Shown: piece by piece, positions 51,989 through 61,517 of the stretch | Layout of the letters: each line of letters opens with the position of its first letter | Position numbering within the stretch: position 1 is the stretch's first letter | DNA from: UBA699 sp050261915 | GTDB taxonomy: Bacteria; Bacillota; Clostridia; Clostridiales; Clostridiaceae | Assembly: GCA_050261915.1 (NCBI GenBank) | Contig: JBLNDT010000011.1 | Coordinates: forward strand, 45,610 to 109,609 | Length of the DNA: 64,000 bases | Direction of reading: 5' to 3' | Notes under the pieces: model-generated | What the model was told of the DNA's origin: nothing | The model's database searches: none | Seen by the model: only the letters and a program-made list of their open reading frames with translations | Position numbers and translations under genes: made by a program

Positions 51989-53353
51989 TTAAAACATCAA
52001 TTCAGTTTCTTCTTTCCACCTGTTTAACAACTTAATTTCCTTAAATATGAACATATATGCTATTACAGAGGATATAAAATCCGAGGCGGGCCCTGCCATC
52101 CAAACACCATTAAGTTTAAAAAAACGGGGAAGTATCAATGCCAATGGAATTAGGATTACCACCTGTCTAAGCAGGCTTAAAAACATGGAATGCTTTGCTT
52201 TTCCTACAGATTGAAAGTAGTTAACGCAGGAAGTTTGCGGACCTACAAAAGCTATCATCAATAGAAATATTGATATTCCATTTGCCCCCATTGTAATAAG
52301 TTCCTGGTCAGAAGTATTAAACATATGCATAATCTGAACAGGAAATAACTGGACAGCTATAAATCCTAAAACTGCTATAAATACATTTACACCTGCAGAA
52401 TAAAAAAGTGCCTTTTTTACTCTTGATTCATTTTTAGCCCCATAATTGAATCCGATTATTGGCTGAGCACCTTGATTAATTCCAATCATTGGCATAACAA
52501 TAAGTATGGCTATGCTGTTAATCAAAGAAAATGCACCTATTGCTAGATCCCCTCCGTATTTCAAAAGACTTGTATTCATAACAACAGCTACAAGACTTGC
52601 AGCAATCTGCATTGCAAATGGAGACACCCCTATTGAAATTATCTCTTCAATAACTTTTATTTTTAATTTCATATTTTTCTTTTTTAGCTTTAACAGGCTT
52701 TTTCCCTTTGTAAAATAAAGAAGGATCCATACTGAACACACTGATTGTGATATTAAGGTTGCATATGCAGATCCTGCTACACCAAGTTTCAAACCAAAAA
52801 TAAGAACCGGGTTGATGATAAAATTCATAAGTGCACCTATGAGCATTGTTATCATGGCGGTTTTAGGGTCTCCCTCCGCCCTGATTATAGGGTTTAAGCC
52901 AAAGCCCACATTTTGAAGCACCGTTCCTGTAAGAAGCAGAGATGCAAACCTTTTTGCATATGGTAAAGTTTCTGAAGTTGCACCTAATGCATTAAGTATA
53001 GGGTCCAAAAATAAAATCCCAAGAATAGTTAAAAATAATGAAAACAATATTGTTAATACAAATGCATTTCCTACAATAACCTCAGCTTCTTCTCTCTTTT
53101 TCTGACCAAGCTTTATTGAAACCAAGGCGGCAGAGCCTATACCAACAAGCATCCCAACTGCCATAATAACATTTGTTATTGGAAATGTTACTGCAACCCC
53201 TGAAAGAGCAAGGGAGCCTACACCCCGTCCTACAAATATTCTATCTACTACGCTGTATAGTGCATTAACCAGCATACCTACAACAGCAGGTATAGCAAAC
53301 TTCAAAAGCAGTTTCCCAATGCTTTCTATTTCCAATTCCTTTGATTTATCCAT
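51989..53353 (-). CDS. MATE-family multidrug/sodium exporter
   Basis: 454 residues from the ATG at 53353, which has TTGGAGGAACAT upstream; the longer frame begins inside the leader. Twelve membrane helices are seen, with the DinF/NorM-type start IGKLLLKFAIPAVVGMLVNALYSVVDRIFVG. A perfect inverted repeat resembling a DtxR/MntR operator lies 44 bp upstream (53397-53419), so metal control is plausible. Its cargo is not known. Confidence 0.88.
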   Translation of the reverse strand: MDKSKELEIESIGKLLLKFAIPAVVGMLVNALYSVVDRIFVGRGVGSLALSGVAVTFPITNVIMAVGMLVGIGSAALVSIKLGQKKREEAEVIVGNAFVLTILFSLFLTILGILFLDPILNALGATSETLPYAKRFASLLLTGTVLQNVGFGLNPIIRAEGDPKTAMITMLIGALMNFIINPVLIFGLKLGVAGSAYATLISQSVCSVWILLYFTKGKSLLKLKKKNMKLKIKVIEEIISIGVSPFAMQIAASLVAVVMNTSLLKYGGDLAIGAFSLINSIAILIVMPMIGINQGAQPIIGFNYGAKNESRVKKALFYSAGVNVFIAVLGFIAVQLFPVQIMHMFNTSDQELITMGANGISIFLLMIAFVGPQTSCVNYFQSVGKAKHSMFLSLLRQVVILIPLALILPRFFKLNGVWMAGPASDFISSVIAYMFIFKEIKLLNRWKEETELMF

Positions 53354-53396
53354 ATGTTCCTCCAATTGTAATCCTGTATTTTCTTGTTTTAACAAG

Positions 53397-53419
53397 ATTA
53401 GTTAGGTATCCTAACTAAT
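53397..53419. promoter_or_regulatory. DtxR/MntR-like palindromic operator
   Basis: ATTAGTTAGG-TAT-CCTAACTAAT, ten-bp arms with a three-base centre, all matched. The pattern of TTAG...CTAA halves around a TAGG/CCTA core closely resembles the DtxR/IdeR iron box (TTAGGTTAGCCTAACCTAA). It lies between the stop of the Nramp gene and the start of the MATE gene, where a MATE promoter would sit. A DtxR-family regulator is encoded 1.5 kb away. Confidence 0.65.
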
Positions 53420-53460
53420 TCCCGAATAAGATTACCACACAATAAATTAATTTTCAAGTA

Positions 53461-54702
53461 CTAGGTTGAGAAGTATATCAATGCAGCATTTAATCCAATT
53501 ATGATAAAAAGCATTCCTATTCCGGTTATTTTTGCCCATTTTTTATTAACAAATCTCCCCATTAAATTTTCTTTTCCTGCTATTATAAGCATTTGAATTA
53601 TTGGAAAAGGAAGAATAAAACAAAGCATTACCTGACTAATTACCAGTGCTTTCATAGTATTTACACCAAGCATTATTATTGCCAATGCCGGTATCATTGT
53701 TATCAGCCTTCTTGCATTTAAAGGTATGTCATAGTCAACGAATCCCTTCATAATAGACTGGCCTGCCATAGTACCAACAGCAGATGAGGATAATCCTGAA
53801 ATAAGCAGGGCAATACCAAATGCACCACTAGAAAGAGGCCCCATAATAGGTGCTAAAGAACTGTGAGCCTTAGCTATGGTATCAACTACAATTCCATTTT
53901 TATAAAAAACTGCTGCAGATACCATTACCATGGCTGCATTAACAACAAAAGCTATATTCATTGCCACTGCAATATCAATTTTTTCCATTTTTAACTGCAC
54001 TAGTTTTTCATCATAGCACATTTCACAATTTTTTTTACTTACAAGTTCTGAATGAAGGTATATCACATGGGGCATAACTGTTGCGCCTAGCATGCTCACA
54101 GCAGTTAATAGAGCATCATTTCCAGGAATATTTGGCATAAGCGCATGAACAAACGCCTGATTCCAGTCAGGCTTTGTTATTAACAGTTCAATAGAATATG
54201 CAATGCATATCCCTGCCACCAATGCAGTAATTATAACTTCCACAACCCTTTGGCCGTACTTTTCCATGCTGCAAATAAAATAGGTTATTAATGCAGTAAT
54301 GATTCCTGCCAATTGAATAGGTATATTGAAAAGTAAATAAAGTCCAAGTGCTGCTCCAAGAAATTCAGCCAGGTTTGTTATCATTGCTCCAAGCTCTGCT
54401 GCAATCCAAAATAACCAGTTTACTCTCCTCGAAAAAACCCGTCCGCACATTTCTGGAAGACTAAGCCCAGTTGCAATTCCTAATTTTGCAGACATGGTCT
54501 GTAGAAATATTGCAATTAAATTGCTTATAAGAATAACCCATATAAGCGAATAATTATATTTAGACCCTGCACTGATATTTGCAGCAAAATTTCCAGGATC
54601 GATATATGCAACACTAACTATAAATGCAGGTCCAAGACATTTAAATAATTTTCTAAGAAAGCTAAAGGCAGTGCCTTTACTCCTTATTACAATACTTTCC
54701 AA
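53461..54702 (-). CDS. mntH: Nramp-family divalent metal ion transporter (manganese/iron)
   Basis: 413 residues from a TTG at 54702, six bases after AAAGGGTG; a GTG at 54711 is an alternative. About eleven membrane helices; helix 1 has DPGNFAANISAG, the Nramp metal-site DPGN motif, and helix 6 region MLGATVMPHVIYLHSEL supplies the second half (MPH). It imports Mn2+ or Fe2+ with protons. It is divergent from a MntR-like regulator gene at 54878, which fits metal-controlled uptake. Confidence 0.9.
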   Translation of the reverse strand: MESIVIRSKGTAFSFLRKLFKCLGPAFIVSVAYIDPGNFAANISAGSKYNYSLIWVILISNLIAIFLQTMSAKLGIATGLSLPEMCGRVFSRRVNWLFWIAAELGAMITNLAEFLGAALGLYLLFNIPIQLAGIITALITYFICSMEKYGQRVVEVIITALVAGICIAYSIELLITKPDWNQAFVHALMPNIPGNDALLTAVSMLGATVMPHVIYLHSELVSKKNCEMCYDEKLVQLKMEKIDIAVAMNIAFVVNAAMVMVSAAVFYKNGIVVDTIAKAHSSLAPIMGPLSSGAFGIALLISGLSSSAVGTMAGQSIMKGFVDYDIPLNARRLITMIPALAIIMLGVNTMKALVISQVMLCFILPFPIIQMLIIAGKENLMGRFVNKKWAKITGIGMLFIIIGLNAALIYFST

Positions 54703-54877
54703 ATTGATCACCCTTTATATTACTCAACTAAAATTGTTACAGCTGGTTAATAATTTTAGCCGGAACTAACTCCTCTAAATTTAAATTATGCAATTAGTTT
54801 AAAACAGTTCCATGTAAGTAATATAATTCTATTTTTCTGCATAACCTTAAACATCAACTTATATAACAGGTGAGAGT

Positions 54878-55354
54878 ATGGGTGAAAATGACTTTTATAC
54901 CTTTAAAGAATATATGAAGAAAGATATAAACCCTCTTTCTCCTTCAATGGAGGATTATCTGGAAATGATATATAGATTGTCATTTCACTCAGGTTTTACA
55001 AGAGTTCATGAGCTTTCTTCAATGCTAAACGTGCAACCTCCCTCTGCAACAAAAATGGTGCAGAAATTAGCAGAATTGAAAATACTTAAATATGAAAAGT
55101 ATGGTGTAATTATATTGGAGGAAAAAGGACTTAAACTAGGAAAAAGCCTTCTTCACCGTCATAATGTTATAGAAAACTTTCTAAGAATACTAGATATAAG
55201 GGAAGTAAATATACTTGAAGAAACGGAAAAAATCGAGCATACCTTAAGCCCTGATACTACAAAATGCTTCAGCGATTTTGTTGAGTTTATTAATATAAAT
55301 CCTAATATTGCACTGCAGTTTAAAACCTACAGGATAAATAAAAATGGCCAATAG
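54878..55354 (+). CDS. mntR: DtxR/MntR-family metal-dependent transcriptional regulator
   Basis: 158 residues. The N-terminal winged helix reads SMEDYLEMIYRLSF and VHELSSMLNVQPPSATKMVQKLAE, with metal ligands among the Asp, Glu and His residues; the dimerization domain has LLHRHNVIENFLRILDI and HTLSPDTTKCFSDFVEFI. There is no SH3-like third domain, so it is of the short MntR type. It is divergent from mntH; a TATAAT (54822-54827) precedes it. It probably represses mntH, and perhaps the MATE gene, when Mn or Fe is plentiful. Confidence 0.88.
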   Translation: MGENDFYTFKEYMKKDINPLSPSMEDYLEMIYRLSFHSGFTRVHELSSMLNVQPPSATKMVQKLAELKILKYEKYGVIILEEKGLKLGKSLLHRHNVIENFLRILDIREVNILEETEKIEHTLSPDTTKCFSDFVEFININPNIALQFKTYRINKNGQ

Positions 55355-55412
55355 TATTATATTTTAATTATTGTACAAAATAATATTACTGATGATTTAG
55401 GAGGTAAATTAA

Positions 55413-55625
55413 ATGAATGATAATGCTCGAGATAACATGCATTTGTGCAAGGAAGCCCTGCAAAATGCCCAAAAGTTTCTTAAAGAAGCTGCTTCCCAGG
55501 TTGAAAACGGTAATATGAGGGAGCTTATAACAAACCAGCTTAAACATGTAGATAGCTGTGCTGAGGAGTGCCAAAAAATATGTTCAGGATTAAGTCAATA
55601 TAAAACCCATGGAATGCATTATTAA
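55413..55625 (+). CDS. Small helical cysteine-containing protein, function unknown
   Basis: 70 residues, ATG at 55413 with TAGGAGGTAAA upstream. It is predicted to be helical throughout, with cysteines at CKEALQNAQ and at SCAEECQKICSG, a spacing that could bind metal. It follows the MntR-like gene by 58 bp and is followed by another small gene 11 bp downstream. I do not recognise the family. A metal-binding or spore role is possible. Confidence 0.65.
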   Translation: MNDNARDNMHLCKEALQNAQKFLKEAASQVENGNMRELITNQLKHVDSCAEECQKICSGLSQYKTHGMHY

Positions 55626-55636
55626 GGAGGGTTAAT

Positions 55637-55789
55637 ATGAAGAAAAATAATAAAACAGAGCCCATAGAAAATCATAGTACTGCTGCTTGGGCAGGTATAG
55701 AGACTAAAAAACCTGTTTCAAATGTAACTATTCCAAGCAACTTTGATACAGAATATGCCAAGAAATGGGTAGATGAAAATGAGAAATAA
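55637..55789 (+). CDS. DUF3787-like small protein
   Basis: 50 residues, ATG at 55637, preceded by AAGGAGGGTTA. The sequence ENHSTAAWAGIETKKPVSNV then TIPSNFDTEYAKKWVDENEK resembles the short clostridial DUF3787 family, which has the H-S-T-A-A-W motif and a W-V-D-x-N-x-K end. Function unknown. It is cotranscribed with the 70-residue gene before it and is followed by a strong terminator. Confidence 0.75.
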   Translation: MKKNNKTEPIENHSTAAWAGIETKKPVSNVTIPSNFDTEYAKKWVDENEK

Positions 55790-55791
55790 TA

Positions 55792-55818
55792 AAAACGCAA
55801 GATACTCTCTTGCGTTTT
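55792..55818. terminator. Bidirectional terminator between the small gene pair and nifJ
   Basis: AAAACGCAAGA (55792-55802) pairs with TCTTGCGTTTT (55808-55818) and has A-rich and T-rich flanks, so it can end both the rightward small genes and the leftward nifJ transcript, whose stop is at 55823. Confidence 0.88.
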
Positions 55819-55822
55819 TATT

Positions 55823-58800
55823 TTATTCAGCCATTTTTTTGTATGCTTCATATCTTTCCCTGGAATTCTTTTCAGATAGTGCAAACAGTTCTTCTGCATT
55901 TTCCGGAAAAGTTGTTTTTAAGGAACTGTAACGTATCTCCCCATTTATAAATTCAGTAAATGGAACTGTTGGTTCCTTGGAATCAAGCATAAATGGATTC
56001 TTTCCTTCCTCTTTTAACTCAGGATTATATCTGTATAAGTGCCAGTATCCTGAATCTACAGCTTTTTTCCCTTCTTTTATGCTGCTTCCCATTCCATTTT
56101 TTATACCATGGTTTACACAAGGTGCATATGCTATTATAAGAGAAGGTCCCTTATACTTTTCAGCTTCAACAATCGCATTTATTGCATGGTTCATATTTGC
56201 ACCCAGTGAAACTTGAGCCACATATACATAACCATAGCTCATAGCCATCATGCCTAAATCCTTTTTTCTAATTTTTTTCCCTGAGGCTGCAAATTTCGCC
56301 ACTGCTCCTGTTGGAGTTGCTTTTGATGACTGGCCTCCTGTATTTGAATAAACCTCTGTATCCATTACAAATAAATTCACATCATCTCCAGACGCAATAA
56401 CCTGGTCCAATCCTCCAAAGCCTATATCGTATGCCCATCCGTCACCACCAAGTATCCACTGAGACTTTTTAACTAGGAAATCCTTCTTTTTTAAAATCTC
56501 TTGGATTATGTTATCACTCTTGTATTTTTCAGAACTTATCTCTTGTATTATTCTTTCTGAAACTTCTTTGGAGCTATTACCATCTTCCTTTGTTTCAAGC
56601 CATTCTTTAAACAAACTGCAGATTTTTTCTTCATAATCCATCTGGATGGCTTCTTTCATTAATTGCTCAATACTGTTTCTCATTTGTGCTGACGCAAGAT
56701 ACATTCCATATCCAAACTCTGCATTGTCCTCAAAAAGAGAGTTAGCCCAGGCAGGTCCCTTTCCTTTTTCATTTTTGGTATATGGAACAGAAGGTGCACT
56801 GGCTCCCCATATGGAAGAGCATCCTGTTGCATTAGCTATCATCATACGATCACCAAAAAGTTGGGTAAGCAGTTTCACATATGGAGTCTCACCACACCCT
56901 GGACATGCTCCGTTAAACTCAAGAAGTGGTTTAGCAAACTGACTTCCCTTTACAGTATTAATATCCATTACATTCTCCTTATATGATAATTCAAGGGATG
57001 CTTCCCAGTTTTCAGACTGTGCTTCTATTTCCTGATCTGCCGGCATCATAACCAGTGCCTTACCAGGTGCAGGACAAACATCTGCACAATTACCGCAGCC
57101 GGTACAATCCAAAGGAGTAACCTGAATCCTGTATTTATATTTTTCCATACCTTTGCCTTTTGCCTGAAGCAAGTCATATCCCTTTGGCATTTTTGATACT
57201 TCAGCCTCATCAAGGAGAAACTGCCTGATGGTTGCATGTGGACAAACAAAAGAACACTGGCCGCATTGTATACATTTTTCAGGCTGCCACTGTGGAATAA
57301 GCACCGCTATGCCTCTCTTCTCATATGCTGATGTGCCTAAAGGGAAACTTCCATCTTCCATTCCAACAAAAGCACTTACAGGGAGTTCGTCACCTTCATG
57401 CCTCTCCATTGGTCTTTGAATTTTTTCAACAAAATCAGGAAGTTTTTTTGTTGTTTTCATCTCTTTCTCATCAAGCTGGTTCTTGCCGGAATCCGTGGTT
57501 TTTATCCACCCTTCAGGGACATGAACCTTTGTAAGTTTTGATATTCCCATATCTATGGCAGCCTTATTCATATCTACTATTTTTTGTCCTTTTTTCCCAT
57601 AGCTTTTTTCTACTGAATCCTTCAAATAATTAACTGCTTCATTTAAAGGAATAACGTTTGCAACCTTAAAAAATGCTGCCTGCATAATCATGTTAATTCT
57701 AGATCCAAGTCCAATTTCTCCTGCTATTTTTATTGCATCTATTGTGTAAAAATTAATATTGTTTTTCCCTATATAATGCTTAATTGAATCTGGAATGTTT
57801 TCTTCCAATTCACTTTCTGTCCAAGGGCAGTTAAGTACAAAGACTCCATTTTTCTTTAATCCCTTTAATATATCATAGTTGTATATAAATGATTTATTAT
57901 GACATGCAATATAATCAGCATCAAATATAAGGTAAGGGGAACGTATTGGATTCTTTCCGAATCTTAAGTGAGATACGGTGGTACCACCGGATTTTTTACT
58001 GTCATATGAAAAATATCCTTGAGCATACAAATCAGTATTGTCTCCTATAATTTTGATAGCTGATTTATTTGCTCCCACTGTTCCATCTGAACCTAATCCC
58101 CAAAACTTACATTCTATAGTACCCTCTGAAGATGTCCTTATAGGGTCTTCATCTTGAAGAGATGTGTTTGTTACGTCATCATTAATACCTATTGTGAAAT
58201 TATCTTTTGGATTTTCTAAATTTAAATTTTTATATACTGCTAATATTTGTGATGGTCTTGTATCCTTTGAACCAAGCCCATAACGTCCACCTACTATAAT
58301 AGGTTTACTGCTCCTGTTGTAAAACAATTTGCAGATATCAAGATATAAAGGTTCTCCCAGGGAACCTGGTTCTTTTGTTCTATCAAGTACTGCTATCCTT
58401 TTCACGGATTTTGGGAGTACATTCATAAAATACTTTTCACTGAAAGGTCTGTATAAATGAACCTTAATGCACCCAACCTTTTCACCTTTAGATTTTAGAA
58501 AGTCTATGGTTTCGTATATTGTGTCACATACGGAGCCCATGGCAATAATTATATTTTCGGCTTCAGGATCACCATAATAGTCAAAAGGGTGGTATTGTCT
58601 ACCTGTAACTTCTGCCATTTTGTTCATATAATCTTCAACAAGATCCGGTAGCCGATTGTAAAAGTTGTTTGAAACCTCCCTTCCCTGAAAATATATATCA
58701 GGATTTTGTGCCGTTCCTCTTACCACTGGATGTTCAGGATTTAAAGCCCTTTCCCTGAATTCCTGGATTGCCTGAAAGTCAACCAGGTTTTTCATATCTT

Positions 58801-59365
58801 CATAATCTATGGTTTCAATTTTCTGGACCTCATGGGATGTTCTAAATCCGTCAAAAAAATGAAGAAAAGGCACCCTCCCCTTTATTGCACATAAATGAGC
58901 CAAACACCCCATATCCATTGCTTCCTGAACATTTGTGGAAGCTAAAAGTGCAAATCCTGTTTGTCTGCAAGCCATAACGTCCTGGTGGTCACCAAATATT
59001 GATAATGCATGAGCTGCAAGTGCCCTTGCACTTACATGGAAAACACAGGGAAGAAGCTCTCCAGCCATTTTATACATGTTTGGAATCATTAAAAGAAGTC
59101 CCTGGGATGCAGTATAAGTTGTAGTTAAAGCTCCTGCAGTCAAAGATCCGTGCACTGCACCTGCCGCACCTGCTTCAGACTGCATTTCAGCCATTTTAAC
59201 CTGCTGGCCGAATATGTTTTTTTTATCATGGGCAGACCATTCATCCGCAATTTCTGCCATAGGGCTTGAAGGTGTTATTGGAAATATTGCTGCTACCTCG
59301 GTAAAGGCATAGGATGCGTATGCTGCTGCAGTATTTCCATCCATGGTTTTCATATTATTTTTCAT
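55823..59365 (-). CDS. nifJ: Pyruvate:ferredoxin (flavodoxin) oxidoreductase
   Basis: 1180 residues, the full single-chain length. The N-terminal domain has DGNTAAAYASYAF and IFPITPSSPMAEI. Two 4Fe-4S clusters are seen in CIQCGQCSFVCPHA (about 690) and CTGCGNCADVCPAPGKA (about 745). The thiamine diphosphate domain has NGACPGCGETPY and GDGWAYDIGFGGLDQVIASG, with the proximal cluster cysteines. It oxidises pyruvate to acetyl-CoA and CO2 with reduced ferredoxin, the centre of clostridial fermentation. The gene has its own upstream region with TATAA elements near 59430. Confidence 0.96.
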   Translation of the reverse strand: MKNNMKTMDGNTAAAYASYAFTEVAAIFPITPSSPMAEIADEWSAHDKKNIFGQQVKMAEMQSEAGAAGAVHGSLTAGALTTTYTASQGLLLMIPNMYKMAGELLPCVFHVSARALAAHALSIFGDHQDVMACRQTGFALLASTNVQEAMDMGCLAHLCAIKGRVPFLHFFDGFRTSHEVQKIETIDYEDMKNLVDFQAIQEFRERALNPEHPVVRGTAQNPDIYFQGREVSNNFYNRLPDLVEDYMNKMAEVTGRQYHPFDYYGDPEAENIIIAMGSVCDTIYETIDFLKSKGEKVGCIKVHLYRPFSEKYFMNVLPKSVKRIAVLDRTKEPGSLGEPLYLDICKLFYNRSSKPIIVGGRYGLGSKDTRPSQILAVYKNLNLENPKDNFTIGINDDVTNTSLQDEDPIRTSSEGTIECKFWGLGSDGTVGANKSAIKIIGDNTDLYAQGYFSYDSKKSGGTTVSHLRFGKNPIRSPYLIFDADYIACHNKSFIYNYDILKGLKKNGVFVLNCPWTESELEENIPDSIKHYIGKNNINFYTIDAIKIAGEIGLGSRINMIMQAAFFKVANVIPLNEAVNYLKDSVEKSYGKKGQKIVDMNKAAIDMGISKLTKVHVPEGWIKTTDSGKNQLDEKEMKTTKKLPDFVEKIQRPMERHEGDELPVSAFVGMEDGSFPLGTSAYEKRGIAVLIPQWQPEKCIQCGQCSFVCPHATIRQFLLDEAEVSKMPKGYDLLQAKGKGMEKYKYRIQVTPLDCTGCGNCADVCPAPGKALVMMPADQEIEAQSENWEASLELSYKENVMDINTVKGSQFAKPLLEFNGACPGCGETPYVKLLTQLFGDRMMIANATGCSSIWGASAPSVPYTKNEKGKGPAWANSLFEDNAEFGYGMYLASAQMRNSIEQLMKEAIQMDYEEKICSLFKEWLETKEDGNSSKEVSERIIQEISSEKYKSDNIIQEILKKKDFLVKKSQWILGGDGWAYDIGFGGLDQVIASGDDVNLFVMDTEVYSNTGGQSSKATPTGAVAKFAASGKKIRKKDLGMMAMSYGYVYVAQVSLGANMNHAINAIVEAEKYKGPSLIIAYAPCVNHGIKNGMGSSIKEGKKAVDSGYWHLYRYNPELKEEGKNPFMLDSKEPTVPFTEFINGEIRYSSLKTTFPENAEELFALSEKNSRERYEAYKKMAE

Positions 59366-59463
59366 ATATTCCCTCCTTTTATATTGTTTTGTTAATTATT
59401 CCTGATTATTATTCCGCTTATACCCTTTTGTTATACTAGTATTTCCCAAAAAAATTGAAAAAT

Positions 59464-59487
59464 CTTGGGGTGTTTTCCTACCCCAAG
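59464..59487 (-). terminator. Terminator of the leuA gene
   Basis: CTTGGGGT (59464-59471) pairs with ACCCCAAG (59480-59487). On the minus strand it is followed by ATTTTTC, 10 bp after the leuA stop codon. Confidence 0.75.
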
Positions 59488-59496
59488 ACTTAATGG

Positions 59497-61488
59497 TTAT
59501 TTTCCGTTTCTATATTGTACAGGTGTAATTTCATAATCCTTCTTAAATATTCTGTTGAAATGCTCCACATTTTCATATCCTACTGCGGTTGAAACAGCTT
59601 CTACAGTCATACAGGTATTTTTAAGCAATGCCTTTGCTTTACTTATCCTTATGCTTTTCACAATGTCCACAAATGTTTTTCCAGTCTGTTCCTTTATATA
59701 TTTTGATAAATAAGGTTTAGATAAGAAAAATTCCTCTGACAATTCATCTAATGTTACTGTGTTATAATTCTTCTGTATATAGTTGATTATAGCCAGCATT
59801 CTTTCTTCCATCTTGTTCCCATGGACCTCTTTCACAGTTTCCAGCTGGTTTACTGCTACTGCAAGTGCTGCTATTGATGCCTTTATAATATCTTCATCAA
59901 AACCTACACCCCAGTATATTTTGCCGTTAGAGCTTATTCCAACATAAGCTGCAGCCTTGGATGTTGAGCTTGCTGTAAGAGCATGTTCTTCATATGAAAC
60001 AAGTTCATAGTCCAAACCAAAATAATTCTTAACTGCATTGCTTACAGCATCAAGTCTTCCATTTCCCCTTGCGCTTACAATCTGCAATTCGCTTCCATGT
60101 TTTACCGTTACATCAGCAGTGATTCCATCCATTTGTTTAAAGTGGACCTCAGGAATTGAAAATACGTTGGTGTTATTAACATATTTATCTTCAAATATCT
60201 GATATATCCATGCTGGTGAAAGTTCCTTGTGCTCTAAGTCTGATACATGTTTTACAAAGTACCCCACTTCCTCTTTCATTTTTTCAGGAATTGATAATCC
60301 AAAAGACTGCTTTAAAATGTAGCTTACTCCACCCTTCCCTGACTGGCTGTTTATTCTTATTACATCGGATTCATATTCTCTGCCAAGGTCCTTTGGGTCT
60401 ATTGGCAGATAGGGAACTGTCCACTTATTACAGTTTTCTGTTTCACGCCACTTCATACCTTTTGCGATTGCATCCTGATGTGATCCTGAAAATGCTGTAA
60501 ACACAAGTTTACCTGCATAAGGAGTTCTTTCATACACATGCATTCCTGTATAAAGTTCATATTTTTCTATTATCTCTGATATATTACTGAAATCAAGCAT
60601 TGGGTTTACCCCGTGAGAAAACATATTCATAGCTACTGTAATTATGTCAAGGTTTCCGGTTCTCTCTCCATTTCCAAATAAGGTGCCTTCTATTCTGTCA
60701 GCTCCTGCTAAAAGTCCAAGCTCCGCATCACTTACCGCACTTCCCCTATCATTATGAGGATGCAGACACAAAACTACATTTTCCCTATACATTAAATTTT
60801 TGTGCATATATTCTACCTGGGATGCGAAAACATGAGGCATTGCAATTTCTACAGTGGTTGGAATATTAATTATAACCTTATTTTCTTTTGTTGGCTTCCA
60901 TACATCAAGAACTTCATTACATACCTCTAAAGCATACTCAACTTCAGTACCTGGAAAACTCTCAGGACTATACTGAAATGAGAAATTTCCATTTGTCTCC
61001 TCTGCCATCTTTTTTAAAAGCCTTGCTCCTTTTACAGCTATTCTCTTAACATCTTCCTTGCTTTTTTTAAATACCTGCTCTCTTTGAGCCACTGAGGTGG
61101 AATTATACATATGAATTATTGCATGTGGTGCTCCTTCAACAGCTTCAAAGGTTTTTTTGATTATGTGATCCCTGGCCTGTGTCAAAACTTGTATAGTTAC
61201 ATCCTCCGGGATCATTTTCCTTTCTATAAGTTGTCTTAAAAAGTTATACTCGGTTTCTGAGGCTGCTGGAAAGCCTACCTCTATTTCTTTGAAACCAATA
61301 TCCACAAGCATTTTAAAAAAATTAAGTTTTTCATCAAGGCTCATTGGTTCAACTAAAGCCTGATTTCCATCCCTTAGGTCAACACTGCACCATCTTGGAG
61401 CTTTATCTATATGATCTTTCTTAACCCAATCATAAGTAACTTCCTTTGGCATAAAATATGCCCTTTGATACTTTTTACAATTTTCCAT
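59497..61488 (-). CDS. leuA: 2-isopropylmalate synthase fused to an AraC-type DNA-binding domain
   Basis: 663 residues from the ATG at 61488, after AAAGGGTG. Residues about 1-435 are the LeuA catalytic barrel and linker of the long (actinobacterial/fungal-like) type, with APRWCSVDLRDGNQALVEPM, GFPAASETEYNF and the metal histidines in CLHPHNDRGSAVSDAELG. Residues about 440-555 form the leucine-binding regulatory domain (HALTASSTSKAAAYVGI). Residues 560-663 are an added AraC helix-turn-helix pair: LDELSEEFFLSKPYLSKYIK and MTVEAVSTAVGYENVEHFNR, ending ITPVQYRNGK. The enzyme condenses acetyl-CoA and 2-ketoisovalerate. The extra DNA-binding tail is highly unusual; the frame is continuous. Confidence 0.9.
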   Translation of the reverse strand: MENCKKYQRAYFMPKEVTYDWVKKDHIDKAPRWCSVDLRDGNQALVEPMSLDEKLNFFKMLVDIGFKEIEVGFPAASETEYNFLRQLIERKMIPEDVTIQVLTQARDHIIKKTFEAVEGAPHAIIHMYNSTSVAQREQVFKKSKEDVKRIAVKGARLLKKMAEETNGNFSFQYSPESFPGTEVEYALEVCNEVLDVWKPTKENKVIINIPTTVEIAMPHVFASQVEYMHKNLMYRENVVLCLHPHNDRGSAVSDAELGLLAGADRIEGTLFGNGERTGNLDIITVAMNMFSHGVNPMLDFSNISEIIEKYELYTGMHVYERTPYAGKLVFTAFSGSHQDAIAKGMKWRETENCNKWTVPYLPIDPKDLGREYESDVIRINSQSGKGGVSYILKQSFGLSIPEKMKEEVGYFVKHVSDLEHKELSPAWIYQIFEDKYVNNTNVFSIPEVHFKQMDGITADVTVKHGSELQIVSARGNGRLDAVSNAVKNYFGLDYELVSYEEHALTASSTSKAAAYVGISSNGKIYWGVGFDEDIIKASIAALAVAVNQLETVKEVHGNKMEERMLAIINYIQKNYNTVTLDELSEEFFLSKPYLSKYIKEQTGKTFVDIVKSIRISKAKALLKNTCMTVEAVSTAVGYENVEHFNRIFKKDYEITPVQYRNGK

Positions 61489-61517
61489 AATCAACACCCT
61501 TTCTAGTTCTGCAAAAT

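Noticed and set aside
59395..59420. Possible Rex-type redox operator near TTGTTAATTATT upstream of nifJ
   Set aside because: Only one half-site is present; the second TTAACAA half at the right spacing is missing.
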